Part shown: positions 1-8,214 of the stretch, in pieces | Position numbering within the stretch: position 1 is the first letter of the stretch | Layout: the number at the start of each line of letters is the position of its first letter | The notes under the pieces: generated by a model | The model's input: only the letters and a program-made list of their open reading frames with translations | Database searches by the model: none | Told to the model about the DNA's origin: nothing | Translations under genes and position numbers: made by a program | NCBI GenBank assembly: GCA_937128785.1 | Contig: CAKZMS010000121.1 | Span: 1 to 13,030 of the forward strand | Source: an uncultured Opitutaceae bacterium | GTDB taxonomy: Bacteria > Verrucomicrobiota > Verrucomicrobiia > Opitutales > Opitutaceae | Direction of reading: 5' to 3' | Length of the DNA: 13,030 nucleotides

Positions 1-419
1 ATCAGCCCACCCTCGGTGAACTCGTGGTGGGCGACAACACGTCCGCGACCCTGAACGGCAACCCGATCCGCGTTCGGTCCACCACGTCCCTCGCCGAGGC
101 CACCCTCGTCACCAGCGATCACCTCAACCTCGCCCGCTACCAACCCGACTCCGACACCGACGGCCTCGTCGACGCCTGCCGACTCTATCGCACGTGGGCC
201 GACGGCTACGGCTACATGAAGCTGGCGACCGGATTTATCGATATCGCGCTGGATCCCATCGTGAACCCCTGGGACATCGCCGCGCTCATCCCGGTCGTCC
301 GCGGTGCTGGCGGCACCATCACCGACTGGCACGGCGGGGCACCCTATCCCGCGGAAAGCACCCTCGCCGCCGCCACCCCGGAGCTTCATCAGGCGGTCCG
401 CCAGACCTTGGACGGTTAA
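1..419 (+). CDS. hisN: Inositol monophosphatase family protein, probably histidinol-phosphatase HisN (3' part)
   Basis: The frame is open from the left edge (frame beginning at base 3) to a TAA at 417-419, so about 138 C-terminal residues of an expected ~260 are present and the true start lies outside the window. The family hydrolyses phosphate monoesters with Mg2+; the HisN branch removes phosphate from L-histidinol phosphate in histidine synthesis. The diagnostic C-terminal motif NPWDIAALIPVVRGAGG is visible (W at 270-272, metal-binding D at 273-275), preceded by TWADGYGYMKLATG, which resembles HisN more than classical inositol monophosphatases. The N-terminal metal site (DPxDGT) is off the window. 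The gene converges on rny with a 36-base gap. The family is secure; the HisN assignment over a generic inositol-phosphatase is likely, not certain. Confidence 0.75.
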   Translation, partial: QPTLGELVVGDNTSATLNGNPIRVRSTTSLAEATLVTSDHLNLARYQPDSDTDGLVDACRLYRTWADGYGYMKLATGFIDIALDPIVNPWDIAALIPVVRGAGGTITDWHGGAPYPAESTLAAATPELHQAVRQTLDG

Positions 420-441
420 GATAAATCCGCCGCCCGGGTCG

Positions 442-454
442 CGGGATCCTCCCG
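442..454. terminator. Small inverted repeat between convergent genes, possible weak bidirectional terminator
   Basis: CGGGA (442-446) and TCCCG (450-454) can pair as a 5-bp stem with a 3-base loop in the 36-base gap between the convergent hisN and rny stops. There is no clear T-run on either side, so termination is only suggested by position. Confidence 0.25.
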
Positions 455-455
455 A

Positions 456-2036
456 TCAGGTGGCCGTTTCCGTGTAGCGATTCTCGCGGATCACCGTGAT
501 GCGAATGGTGCTGGGATACTGGAGTTCCGCCTCCACGCGCTGGCGGAGCTCCTTGGCAATCTCACTGGCACGATCATCCGAAACCACGTTCGGGTTCACC
601 ACCACGCGAACCTCGCGACCGGCCTGAATCGCGTAGGCCTGGCGCACGCCATCAATCGATTTGGCCAAGCCTTCGAGACGATCCAGTCGCTGAATGTAAC
701 TCGACATGGATTCCGCCCGCGCGCCCGGACGCACCGCCGAGACCGTATCGGCCAGAATCACCAGTCCCGCATAAACCGATTCCGGAGGCACCTCCTCGTG
801 GTGAGCCGCGACGGCATTCACGACGGTGGGAGTTTCCCCATGACGCTTGATGAAGTCCGCGCCCATCGCCGCATGGCTGCCCTCGTAATCGCTCTCAATG
901 GCCTTGCCTATGTCGTGCAACAAACCTGCTCGCTTGGCGATCGCCGGATCCAGCCCCAGCTCACTGGCCAACATCGAGCAAAGGAAACCCACCTCGATGG
1001 AGTGATCCAATGCGTTTTGCGTGTAGGAGAAGCGATACTTCATCCGACCGAGCAGTTTGATGACCTCCGGATGCAGGCCGTTGATGCTCAACTGCGCGAC
1101 GGCTTCTTCACCCGCCTGCTCCACCTTGAGCTCGATCTCCTCCTGCGCGGTCTGGACAAATTCTTCGATGTTCGCGGGGTGAATGCGTCCATCTTGGATC
1201 AGCCCCTCCAACGCCACTCGCGCCACTTCACGGCGCACGGGATCAAAGGATGAAATGAGCACCATCTGGGGGGACTCATCGATGAGTAGCGTTACCCCCG
1301 TCGAAGCTTCAAAGGACTTAATGTTCCGACCCTCACGACCGATGATGCGCCCCTTCATTTCCTCCGTGGGCAACTGCACGATCGTGGCGGTCAGGTCATT
1401 ATTGGGGCGCGACGAGAGTCGCTGCATGGCCGCCACCAACATCCGGCGGGCCTCATTCTGCACATCCTGCTCGGAGCGCTCCACCAGCTGGCGCCGCATC
1501 GCCCGCAACTCATCCTGACAATCGATTTGCACCTCTTCCCGCAGCGCCGAGGCAATCTCTTCCGCGTCCATGCCGGCGAGTTTCTCGAGCTTCTTGCGCA
1601 AGTTGCGCGATTTTTCCCGCAGCGCTTCCCGCGCCTGCTTGATGGCGTCGTTCTCGCGATTCAACCGCTCCCGTTTCTGCTGCAGTTCAAAGTCCAGGGC
1701 GCCCAGAGATTCTTCATGGGCGCGAATCTCGCGCAGTTGCACATCGGTTTCGATTTGGTGCCGGTCTTTCTCCCGGGCAAACTCAGCCTCCCGGGCCGCC
1801 AATTCCTTGTCCACCTGCTGCCGATGCTCCTGCGCCGCCACGGCGGCTTCGCGTTTGGCTACAACAACGGCTTGCTCGGCTTGTTCGCCCAGCTGTTTGC
1901 GATGGCGCTTGGACAGCGCCTTGAGCAACACCACGCCGAGTAAAAAGCCCACCACCAAAGCTACCGCGAGCGACCACGCGTTTGGGTCACTGGCGGCAAT
2001 CAACAAAACGTAGTCGGCGTCGCTGGTTGATTCCAA
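456..2036 (-). CDS. rny: Ribonuclease Y
   Basis: RNase Y is a membrane-anchored endoribonuclease that starts mRNA decay. The 526-residue product has the full family layout and usual length: one N-terminal membrane segment (about 22-40), a long charged coiled coil (about 42-200), a KH RNA-binding domain with the GREG loop at 233-236, and an HD domain with conserved H345, the catalytic pair HD at 374-375 (LLHDIGKA) and HH at 412-413. The stop is TGA at 458-456. The only start-like codon between the upstream stop (2072-2070, same frame) and the membrane segment is TTG at 2036, or a TTG pair at codons 11-12; no ATG or GTG is available there. No good Shine-Dalgarno is seen. The gene follows the exosortase gene by 33 bases on the same strand, so co-transcription is likely. 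The function is very secure; the exact start is less so. Confidence 0.95.
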   Translation of the reverse strand: MESTSDADYVLLIAASDPNAWSLAVALVVGFLLGVVLLKALSKRHRKQLGEQAEQAVVVAKREAAVAAQEHRQQVDKELAAREAEFAREKDRHQIETDVQLREIRAHEESLGALDFELQQKRERLNRENDAIKQAREALREKSRNLRKKLEKLAGMDAEEIASALREEVQIDCQDELRAMRRQLVERSEQDVQNEARRMLVAAMQRLSSRPNNDLTATIVQLPTEEMKGRIIGREGRNIKSFEASTGVTLLIDESPQMVLISSFDPVRREVARVALEGLIQDGRIHPANIEEFVQTAQEEIELKVEQAGEEAVAQLSINGLHPEVIKLLGRMKYRFSYTQNALDHSIEVGFLCSMLASELGLDPAIAKRAGLLHDIGKAIESDYEGSHAAMGADFIKRHGETPTVVNAVAAHHEEVPPESVYAGLVILADTVSAVRPGARAESMSSYIQRLDRLEGLAKSIDGVRQAYAIQAGREVRVVVNPNVVSDDRASEIAKELRQRVEAELQYPSTIRITVIRENRYTETAT

Positions 2037-2069
2037 GAGACGCGGATCGTGGGCCGCCCCCCGTAAAAT

Positions 2070-3740
2070 TCAATCTTTCTCCGTCGCGGTTTTACCGGCG
2101 GGAACGAGCTGGGCGATAAGCGGCGTCACCACCCGTTCCATCCGACCCCGGACGTCCGCCTCCGTCTCATGGGGCATCACCGCCGATTGGACGACCACAT
2201 AGGCCCAGCGATCCGGTTGCAGACGCAGCCGGTTCAACGCCGTGTGCCACAGCCGTTCACCCGTCGTGGCGGCCACGCGGTCCCGGCCCACAAACCAATA
2301 GGCGAACAGCGCGGGCACCTTTTGTCGGGTGCCCGCGGGCGCCACCCACTCCCGTTCCAACCGCAACAGGGCCGCCGGCACATCCGCCGCAAATTCAGTC
2401 TTTTCTTGTCCCAGGAGCGACCAACCTTGCCCGACCAGACACAGCTCCGGACGGTGGATGGACGTCCGGTCCTGACCACTCGACACCACCGAGACGAACA
2501 CCTGTTCCCGTTTGTCATCCAAAGAGACGTAGAGTTTGCGCGCATAACCCGTGTCCTCCGGCAACATCTCGCGCTCGACCGCGGTGACTTCAGACTCCTG
2601 ACCGCTCCATTCGGCACCGATAAACTTGGGCAAGGGCGCCGGATTCAATCCGTCTGCCGCCAGGGCGACTCCGGCGACCGCCGAGTTTCCCAACTGCTCG
2701 AGCCGCTCGATCAGCCCCACCGTGCCCGCCGCCGCCAATCCCACCACCAGCATCACTACCCGCGCCCGCCGTCCCGACATGTTGTCACGTATTACGTTAC
2801 AAGTTGCGTTGTCGCTCGCGGCCGGGCTGGGCGCTGGTTCCTCCAGCAGGGCCGACGCCCATTGCACACCACCAAGCACGATTACGAAGACGATAAATCC
2901 CGCCCAGTCATGGACAATTTCACCCGCGCGCTGACCCAGCCACTCGCCCGCAAAGACAATCGCGCTGATCCGCACCACGTTGCCGACAAAGGTCAGCGGG
3001 AAGGCGAGGAGGAAGACCACACTGCGTCGCCCGAGTGACCGTGGCCCCAGATAGCCAATGATCGCCGAAAGGGCGAGCATCGCCATCAGCGAGCGCACGC
3101 CCGAACAGGCCGCCGCCACGTCATATTGATAAGACCCATCGGGGGAGAACAGCTGCGTGCCGTTGCGCACGACCTCGATGCCGGCGAACCGGGCGATCAC
3201 CTCCGTCGTCGCGATCACCCCCAGTCGCAGGTGAAACCCCACCGAGTCCAGCACGCCCATCGGGATCGCAAAGACCAACAGTCCCAAGGGAAACATCCAC
3301 GCATCGCCCCAACGTCGGCCTCCGCCCAACCGCATCACCCCCCAGGTAAACAACAGCACCGCGACGATCGAGATCCGGGTCTGCTGCACGGCGTAGCCCA
3401 GCAGGTGCAGCGCAAACCCCGCCAGCATGGCCCACCCTCCCGGCCAGACCAGAGCAGCATCTGCTGAACCCCGTTCGACTTTCGACTTTCGACTTTCGCC
3501 CTCTCGCAGATTTCGCCAGCCCAGCCAGACCGCGACCGCCAGCACCAACAAACCGTGCTGGGCCTCGGAAGCAGGATTAAACCATTGCCACCCCCACCAC
3601 CAGAACACCGCAGCTGTATCGATGTAACCGCGCACCGCGTTGCCCCAGAATTGGAAAATTACGAAACCAGCCAACGCACAACCGGCCGCGACCACCCAGG
3701 GTGATGTCCACTTGATTCCAGACTGGTTTGGCGAGTCCAT
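2070..3740 (-). CDS. Exosortase/archaeosortase family protein fused to EpsI (DUF3485) domain
   Basis: Exosortases are polytopic inner-membrane transpeptidase-like enzymes that process proteins with PEP-CTERM-type sorting tails; EpsI is a companion domain encoded alone or as a C-terminal fusion. The start is taken at ATG 3740 (MDSPNQ), giving 556 residues; the frame is open further upstream, but that part is Arg/Ser/Trp-rich without homology-like character and would overlap the divergent glycosyltransferase. Residues 12-300 are mostly membrane segments. The expected exosortase residues are present: Cys212 in AACSGVRSL, Arg257 in GNVVRI and His277 in VHDWAGF. After a linker at about 300-325, another membrane segment (327-342) leads into the EpsI part with the motif [12 protein letters not shown] (429-440). 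A Lys/Arg/Ser-rich cytoplasmic loop (about 82-92) is encoded by a heptanucleotide tandem repeat. rny follows 33 bases downstream. The exosortase subtype cannot be told, and no PEP-CTERM substrate is in view. Confidence 0.92.
   Translation of the reverse strand: MDSPNQSGIKWTSPWVVAAGCALAGFVIFQFWGNAVRGYIDTAAVFWWWGWQWFNPASEAQHGLLVLAVAVWLGWRNLREGESRKSKVERGSADAALVWPGGWAMLAGFALHLLGYAVQQTRISIVAVLLFTWGVMRLGGGRRWGDAWMFPLGLLVFAIPMGVLDSVGFHLRLGVIATTEVIARFAGIEVVRNGTQLFSPDGSYQYDVAAACSGVRSLMAMLALSAIIGYLGPRSLGRRSVVFLLAFPLTFVGNVVRISAIVFAGEWLGQRAGEIVHDWAGFIVFVIVLGGVQWASALLEEPAPSPAASDNATCNVIRDNMSGRRARVVMLVVGLAAAGTVGLIERLEQLGNSAVAGVALAADGLNPAPLPKFIGAEWSGQESEVTAVEREMLPEDTGYARKLYVSLDDKREQVFVSVVSSGQDRTSIHRPELCLVGQGWSLLGQEKTEFAADVPAALLRLEREWVAPAGTRQKVPALFAYWFVGRDRVAATTGERLWHTALNRLRLQPDRWAYVVVQSAVMPHETEADVRGRMERVVTPLIAQLVPAGKTATEKD
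3474..3498. repeat. Heptanucleotide tandem repeat (TTCGACT x3.6) inside the exosortase gene
   Basis: Three perfect copies of TTCGACT occupy 3474-3494, followed by the first four bases of a fourth (3495-3498). On the coding (minus) strand the unit reads AGTCGAA and encodes a run of alternating Ser/Arg/Lys/Val/Glu in a loop between membrane segments. The unit length is not a multiple of three, so gain or loss of one copy would shift the frame upstream of the catalytic Cys212; three copies (21 bases) keep the frame. Confidence 0.9.
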
Positions 3741-3795
3741 CGGGTTCACGTTAGACGGCAGTGTTCCGGTCCTCGCCCGGTTTTCCAAGCTCGCG
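3741..3795. promoter_or_regulatory. Short divergent intergenic region (exosortase / GT4)
   Basis: These 55 bases separate two divergent start codons (ATG 3740 on minus, ATG 3796 on plus), so they or the adjoining coding ends must hold promoters for both directions. No convincing -35/-10 pair or operator palindrome is visible, and neither start has a strong Shine-Dalgarno. The call rests on gene orientation only. Confidence 0.35.
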
Positions 3796-4890
3796 ATGAA
3801 GCTCCTCGTCCTCGCCCAAACTCCGCCCCCCCACCACGGCCAAAGCGCCATGGTGCAGCTGTTGTTGGACGAACTACCGCGCGCGGCGCCCGAAATCGAG
3901 ATCCACCACGTCAATCTCGCCCTGTCCCGGGCCGGCACCGACATCGGCCGATGGCAGCCCGGCAAATTACTCGCTGCTCGACGTGCCCTGCGTGCCGCTC
4001 ATGCGACCATCAGCCAACACAGCTGCGACACGCTCTACTACGTCCCCGCTCCCGGGAAACGCATCGCCCTCTGGCGCGACCTCATGCTGCTGGGCTCCCT
4101 GCGCCCACACGTCAAAAACCTCGTCCTCCACTGGCACGCCAGCGGGCTGGGCCAGTGGTTGCAGACCCGGGCGATGAGCTGGGAACGCCGGGCGGCGCAA
4201 CGAGCGTTGGGACAGGCCGACCTTTCCATCGCCCTCGCGCCTTCCCTGCAGGCGGACACCGAGACCCTGCACCCCAAAAGCACGGCGATCGTGCCCAACG
4301 GCATCCGCGATCCTTTCGCCGATATCGATGTTCCGATCCGCATCGCCAAGTCGACCACCGATCCCGTCCGTGTCCTTTTTCTGGGAGCCGGCTCGGCGGC
4401 CAAGGGCCTGTTTCGCACGATTGAGGCGCTGCCGCATCTGCCGGATAATTACGCCCTGACCTTCGCCGGTGGATTTGCCGATCATGAGTCCGGCCAACGC
4501 TTTGCCTCCGCGAAAGAGCGTTTCGGCGACCGACTCCATCACGCCGGTTTTGTGGATGAGATTGAACGCCGTTCCCTCCTGCAGAGCTGTGATGTTCTGG
4601 CCTTCCCCACCGCTTACGAACACGAAGCCTTTCCGCTCGTGCTGTTGGAAGCGCTGGCCGCGGATTTGCCCATCGTCACCACGCGCTGGCGGGCCATCCC
4701 CGATTTGCTCCCCAAGAACTTCAACGGATTCGTGGAGCCAGATTCCCCGGCAAATATCGCCCGGGCGATCGAACGCAGCGTGACCCACCCCCCCGCCCAC
4801 ACTCACCGGGCGTATTTTCTGGACCACTACACAGCCGATCATTTTGGCCAAGGCCTGGCCCGGGCCTTGCGGCAACTGAACGATGTCTAA
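3796..4890 (+). CDS. Glycosyltransferase, GT-B fold, family 4 (group 1)
   Basis: The product probably transfers a sugar from an activated donor onto a lipid-linked glycan at the cytoplasmic face; donor and acceptor cannot be inferred. The start is ATG 3796 ([16 protein letters not shown]), which gives 364 residues and places the typical GT4 first strand and Gly-containing loop at the N-terminus; the frame is open upstream to 3640, but that segment lies over the divergent exosortase start. The C-terminal half shows the donor-binding fold: VPNGI (166-170), [12 protein letters not shown] (193-204, K203) and the EX7E motif with E277 and E285 in EAFPLVLLE, followed by ALAADLPIV. The N-terminal half (15-150) has a less usual sequence, as expected for the acceptor side. 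It overlaps the flippase start by 8 bases, which argues for translational coupling and a shared pathway. Confidence 0.9.
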   Translation: MKLLVLAQTPPPHHGQSAMVQLLLDELPRAAPEIEIHHVNLALSRAGTDIGRWQPGKLLAARRALRAAHATISQHSCDTLYYVPAPGKRIALWRDLMLLGSLRPHVKNLVLHWHASGLGQWLQTRAMSWERRAAQRALGQADLSIALAPSLQADTETLHPKSTAIVPNGIRDPFADIDVPIRIAKSTTDPVRVLFLGAGSAAKGLFRTIEALPHLPDNYALTFAGGFADHESGQRFASAKERFGDRLHHAGFVDEIERRSLLQSCDVLAFPTAYEHEAFPLVLLEALAADLPIVTTRWRAIPDLLPKNFNGFVEPDSPANIARAIERSVTHPPAHTHRAYFLDHYTADHFGQGLARALRQLNDV

Positions 4891-6361
4891 CCAACGGCAA
4901 CAACTCCAGCAGCAGAGTCGCTCGGGCAACCGGATGACCTTGGTTTCGCAAATGATCCGGCTCGCCTGCAAAGCGGTGACCGTCGTGGTGATGGCCCGGC
5001 TGGTGCCCCCCGGCGAACACGGTCTCTACGTGATGGCGGCATCGTTTGTCGTTATCCTGTATCTCGCCCGCGACATGGGGCTCGGTGCACTCGCGGTGCA
5101 ATCAGCCAATTTTTCCACCGGGCAACTGAACTCGTTGTTCCGGACGCTGGTCGCATTGGCGATTGGTCTGGCCGCGCTGACTTTCACCGCCGCGCCGGGC
5201 ATTGCGGCATTCTATCGGACGCCGGAAGTCGCCGGCCTGGTCCGGTGGCTGGCCCTGCTCTTCCCCCTCACTGCCCTGGGCGGGGTTTCGCGGGTCGTGC
5301 TCACGCGGGAAATGCGACTGGCCACCATCGCCCGGATCGAAACCGTCAGCACCGTCCTGGCCACGGGGCTGATGATCATCGCCGGGCTCCGGGGAGCGGG
5401 GGCCCTCAGCTTCGCGATCTTCTGGCTGGCCAACGAGGCCATCAACACGGTGGGATTCGCTTGGTGCGCCCGGTGGAGACCAGCGATGAACTCTTCGGGA
5501 TCACTGCGGATCCACTGGCGGCAGGGCGGCACCTTGACCGCCCAAACCGTGCTCCAGTTTCTGGTCAGCCAGCTGGATGGAATCTTAATCGGAAGATGGC
5601 TGGGCGCGGCACCCGCGGGACTCTACGCCCGGGCCGCCCAGATCATGAAACTGCCGGCTCAGCATGTCGCCATTCCACTGGCCGGGATCATGACGTCCAC
5701 GCTCGCCCGCTGTAAGGACCAACCCACCGCATTCAGGAATCACGCCACGAGCTCGTTTCGGCTGGGCGCCTGGCTGGTGCTACCGGGCCTCGGCCTACTC
5801 GCGGCCCTGCCTGAACCGGCCGTTCGTTTGTTGCTGGGGACCGACTGGTTGGCATCGGCCGCTTTCGTCCCCTGGCTGGCGTTGGCCGCGGGATGCGCCG
5901 CCATCAACCATCCCCTCTCGGGTTTGGCTCTCGCGACCGGGAGAATGCCCCGCATGTTGGTCACCGTCTTGATCGAGCTGCCTCTGCTCGCGGGCGCGAT
6001 CACGTGGGGAGCACAATTCGACGCCGTCGGCATCGCCGCCGCAGTCGCGATGTTCCAGGCCGCGACCCTACTGCCCCGGCTCGCCTGGGTGACCGCCGGC
6101 TCACTGGTCACTATCGGACCGATTCTGACATCAATCATTCCCCCCTCGGTCTTTACGGGATGCCTGGGTGCAGCCGCGTTGCTGGGGCGGTGGGCCGACG
6201 GTTGGGGCAGTCAACTCGCGATAGGATTCGCAAGTGCGGCGATCGTGGGAGTCATCCTGCTTGCCGGACTGGGGTTCTTCCGGGATTCCGCGGAGCTGGC
6301 ATTGAGCGAACTGAAAAGCCGGCGCCAATCAGGTGACCACCCATCGGCGCAATCGGGGTGA
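4883..6361 (+). CDS. Polysaccharide flippase, MOP/Wzx-type (Polysacc_synt_3-like)
   Basis: This is an integral membrane protein expected to move a polyprenyl-linked oligosaccharide from the cytoplasmic to the periplasmic leaflet. It has 492 residues, the usual length for the family, with many hydrophobic segments. Family-like features are an amphipathic N-terminus leading into MARLVPPGEHGLYVM (37-51), the loop DMGLGALAVQ (64-73), and the central LDGILIGRWLGAAPAGLYARA (231-251), which matches the D..liG..lG...G.Y pattern of WzxC-like exporters. The start ATG 4883 lies inside the end of the GT4 gene (ATGTCTAA). The 3' end overlaps the convergent GT2 gene by 33 bases. The substrate is unknown; MurJ is unlikely given the context and the motif set. 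Confidence 0.9.
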   Translation: MSNQRQQLQQQSRSGNRMTLVSQMIRLACKAVTVVVMARLVPPGEHGLYVMAASFVVILYLARDMGLGALAVQSANFSTGQLNSLFRTLVALAIGLAALTFTAAPGIAAFYRTPEVAGLVRWLALLFPLTALGGVSRVVLTREMRLATIARIETVSTVLATGLMIIAGLRGAGALSFAIFWLANEAINTVGFAWCARWRPAMNSSGSLRIHWRQGGTLTAQTVLQFLVSQLDGILIGRWLGAAPAGLYARAAQIMKLPAQHVAIPLAGIMTSTLARCKDQPTAFRNHATSSFRLGAWLVLPGLGLLAALPEPAVRLLLGTDWLASAAFVPWLALAAGCAAINHPLSGLALATGRMPRMLVTVLIELPLLAGAITWGAQFDAVGIAAAVAMFQAATLLPRLAWVTAGSLVTIGPILTSIIPPSVFTGCLGAAALLGRWADGWGSQLAIGFASAAIVGVILLAGLGFFRDSAELALSELKSRRQSGDHPSAQSG

Positions 6362-7216
6362 ACGCACCGCCAGGGCATTGATCACCAATCGCCAGCTTCC
6401 CGGCCCTTGCGTGGCCAGTATCCGCCAAAGACACCAGCAGTAGTCGCCCCACGGCGCGGCCTCTCCCTGGGCTTTGACGAGCAAGCCGACGGCGATAAAC
6501 GCCCGACGGGCTTTCCGCGAGAACCGGCCACGGTGTCGCTTGAGACAGAGTCGGTGCGCCTGCCATACTTGGGCCCGGTTGCCCAAATTCACGCGTGGCC
6601 CCGCATGTGCATGCATGTCGAGCAACGGCCGGGTCACACAAGGCACCCGCAGCTCTCCGGTCTCCGCCAGCAGATCAATCGCGAATAGGTGGTCGTGTCC
6701 GCTGCGGGCGGCCGGATTGAAACGAACGGACGCCACCGCCCGGTGAAACATAACCGGCGTGGGGTAATTCGCACCGATGAGACAGGAGTCACCGGCAAAC
6801 TCCGCCTGATCGCACTGTCGCACCCGCCGGCGATGCTCCATGACCACCTCATACCCACACACGACCAACGACGCGCCCGAGGATTCCGCCAGCGCTAATT
6901 GGGCGGCAAGTTTCCCCTCCCGATACGCATCGTCATCATCGAGATAACTGATCCAGTCGCCGCGCGCAGCGTCGAGCCCGACGTTGCGCGCGGCGGCGGC
7001 GTTCACCGGTGTCGGGCGCGGTGCAACAACCTGCACCCGGGGATCCGCCGAGAGCTCGGCCAGGTCGGGATTCTGCATCACCGGAGCCGCGGTGCGATTG
7101 CTGTCCACCAGCACGACTTCCAGTTCCACCCCGCCTTGCGCCAACACGCTGCGCAGCGCCCGCCCCACCCATTCGGGGCGATCACATGTGGGCAGAATGA
7201 CACTGATCAAACTCAT
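6329..7216 (-). CDS. Glycosyltransferase family 2 (second of a tandem pair)
   Basis: This is a GT-A fold glycosyltransferase of 295 residues from ATG 7216 (MSLISVILPTCDRP). It shows the nucleotide-sugar-binding N-terminus (SVILPTCDRP, VDSN at 37-40), ARN at 76-78 and the metal-binding DDDD at 93-96 in YLDDDD. It aligns without gaps to the upstream gene 7216-8118 over about 200 residues (CDRP 11-14, VDSN 37-40, DPR 58-60, CGY 120-122, RQCD 133-136, VPC 191-193), so the two are tandem duplicates. At the usual catalytic-base site the upstream copy has ED (174-175), whereas this copy has HD (GHDHLF), keeping only the Asp. The C-terminal 80 residues form a basic helical tail (FSRKARRA). Its ATG overlaps the TGA of the previous gene by one base (TGATG), indicating coupled translation. 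The longer open frame upstream to 7474 lies inside that gene and is not used. Confidence 0.9.
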   Translation of the reverse strand: MSLISVILPTCDRPEWVGRALRSVLAQGGVELEVVLVDSNRTAAPVMQNPDLAELSADPRVQVVAPRPTPVNAAAARNVGLDAARGDWISYLDDDDAYREGKLAAQLALAESSGASLVVCGYEVVMEHRRRVRQCDQAEFAGDSCLIGANYPTPVMFHRAVASVRFNPAARSGHDHLFAIDLLAETGELRVPCVTRPLLDMHAHAGPRVNLGNRAQVWQAHRLCLKRHRGRFSRKARRAFIAVGLLVKAQGEAAPWGDYCWCLWRILATQGPGSWRLVINALAVRSPRLRRWVVT

Positions 7217-8118
7217 CAAGTAGTCCGGGGAGAGCCGTAGTGAGTCCTTTGCTCGCGAGCCTTTAATCGGGTCAACAACGCGTAGATCACAAATCGCCAT
7301 TGTCCGAGGCCACGCAGTCGGACCTGCTCCGCCAGCAAGCCAAGGTAACGGCGAAAACTGCCGTATCCCGCCATCGCTCGTTCGATATTGCCCAAAACCA
7401 ACAACGCCCGACGAGCCCGGCGGCTGAAGGCCCCCCGGCGAGCGAGCCGTAAAGCTACCAAATAACTCTGCCATGCGGCTTCCTTGTTTTTGTGAACACT
7501 CACCTCGGAAAGGTGCATCACGACCAGCGGCTCGGCCACACAGGGAACCCGGGTAACGGCATGGCGATTGCAGAACTCCAACATCAGCACGCGGTCTTCC
7601 GCCGTGAGGATTCGTTCGTTGAAACGAAGCGCTGGATCATGCCGGTGCATGATCATGGAAGTGATCAAGCGGGCCCGGGTGAGCAGTTCATCACCCTCAA
7701 ACCAAGTCGCATCGCACTGGCGAAGTCGCCTCCGTCGCGGCCATTGAAACCAGTAACCGCAGAGCACCACCGCGGCCCCGTCCTGCTGGGCCCGGGCCAG
7801 GGGCTGCGCCAAGCGACCGGGCAGATATTCATCATCATCGTCGAGGTAGCTGACCCACTCGCCTCGAACTAAGGCCAATCCAGCGTTCCGCGCCGTCGCA
7901 GCGCTATACGGCCGTGGCTCGGGCCGCACCAAAACCACCCGAGGATCGGCCAGCAGGTCCGCCACCAGCGGATTATCCTTCACCGGATCACAGTCGTGAT
8001 TGCTATCGACGAGGATCACTTCGAAGTCGACGTCCGTCTGCTGCAGGACGCTCCCCAATGCCCGGACCAACAACTTGGGCCGATCGCACGTGGCGAGCAC
8101 AACGGAAACTTCGGGCAT
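7216..8118 (-). CDS. Glycosyltransferase family 2 (first of a tandem pair)
   Basis: This 300-residue GT-A glycosyltransferase starts at ATG 8118 (MPEVSVVLATCDRP). Motifs seen are the N-terminal strand and CDRP loop, VDSN (37-40), ARNAG (76-80), the DxD-type YLDDDDEY (91-98) and ED at 174-175 in TAEDRVL, the expected catalytic base region. A conserved tail with FSRRARRALL (231-240) and a hydrophobic C-terminal part may be peripheral-membrane or a partner-binding element. It is probably a sugar transferase of the surface polysaccharide made by this locus; the sugar is unknown. It is the first gene of a two-gene unit, divergent from the O-antigen-ligase-like gene across 96 bases. Confidence 0.92.
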   Translation of the reverse strand: MPEVSVVLATCDRPKLLVRALGSVLQQTDVDFEVILVDSNHDCDPVKDNPLVADLLADPRVVLVRPEPRPYSAATARNAGLALVRGEWVSYLDDDDEYLPGRLAQPLARAQQDGAAVVLCGYWFQWPRRRRLRQCDATWFEGDELLTRARLITSMIMHRHDPALRFNERILTAEDRVLMLEFCNRHAVTRVPCVAEPLVVMHLSEVSVHKNKEAAWQSYLVALRLARRGAFSRRARRALLVLGNIERAMAGYGSFRRYLGLLAEQVRLRGLGQWRFVIYALLTRLKAREQRTHYGSPRTT

Positions 8119-8214
8119 GACAGGGAAAACTGGGAAGTTGATGGGATATGTTCAAGCACCCCGCCCACAGCGTTGTTGCCCCGGGACCGGGAGCTGTGCG
8201 TCAATCCGCCGAAG
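8119..8214. promoter_or_regulatory. Divergent intergenic region (GT2 pair / O-antigen-ligase-like gene)
   Basis: Ninety-six bases lie between divergent starts at 8118 (minus) and 8215 (plus), the natural place for promoters of both units. The frame of the plus gene stays open through this gap, but translation of it does not resemble the family's N-terminus. I see no clear sigma-70-type promoter or palindromic operator. Confidence 0.35.

Noticed and set aside
2169..3038. A 289-codon plus-strand open frame opposite the exosortase
   Set aside because: Low-complexity His/Arg/Pro-rich translation with no motif, and the minus strand carries clear exosortase and EpsI residues.
3474..3498. Part of a CRISPR or other spaced repeat array
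   Set aside because: The units are 7 bases and directly adjacent, with no spacers; it is a simple tandem repeat.
3741..3965. A longer exosortase start upstream of 3740
   Set aside because: The added residues do not look like an exosortase N-terminus and would run through the divergent GT4 start.
3967..4971. A 334-codon minus-strand open frame opposite the GT4 gene
   Set aside because: The GT4 motifs on the plus strand explain this DNA; the antisense translation has no recognisable domain.
7217..7474. A longer N-terminus for the downstream GT2 protein
   Set aside because: It lies wholly within the coding sequence of the upstream GT2; the true GT2 first strand begins at ATG 7216.
7996..8214. 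A longer N-terminus for the O-antigen-ligase-like protein
   Set aside because: The upstream part overlaps the divergent GT2 gene and is hydrophilic and featureless; the hydrophobic protein begins cleanly near 8215-8224.
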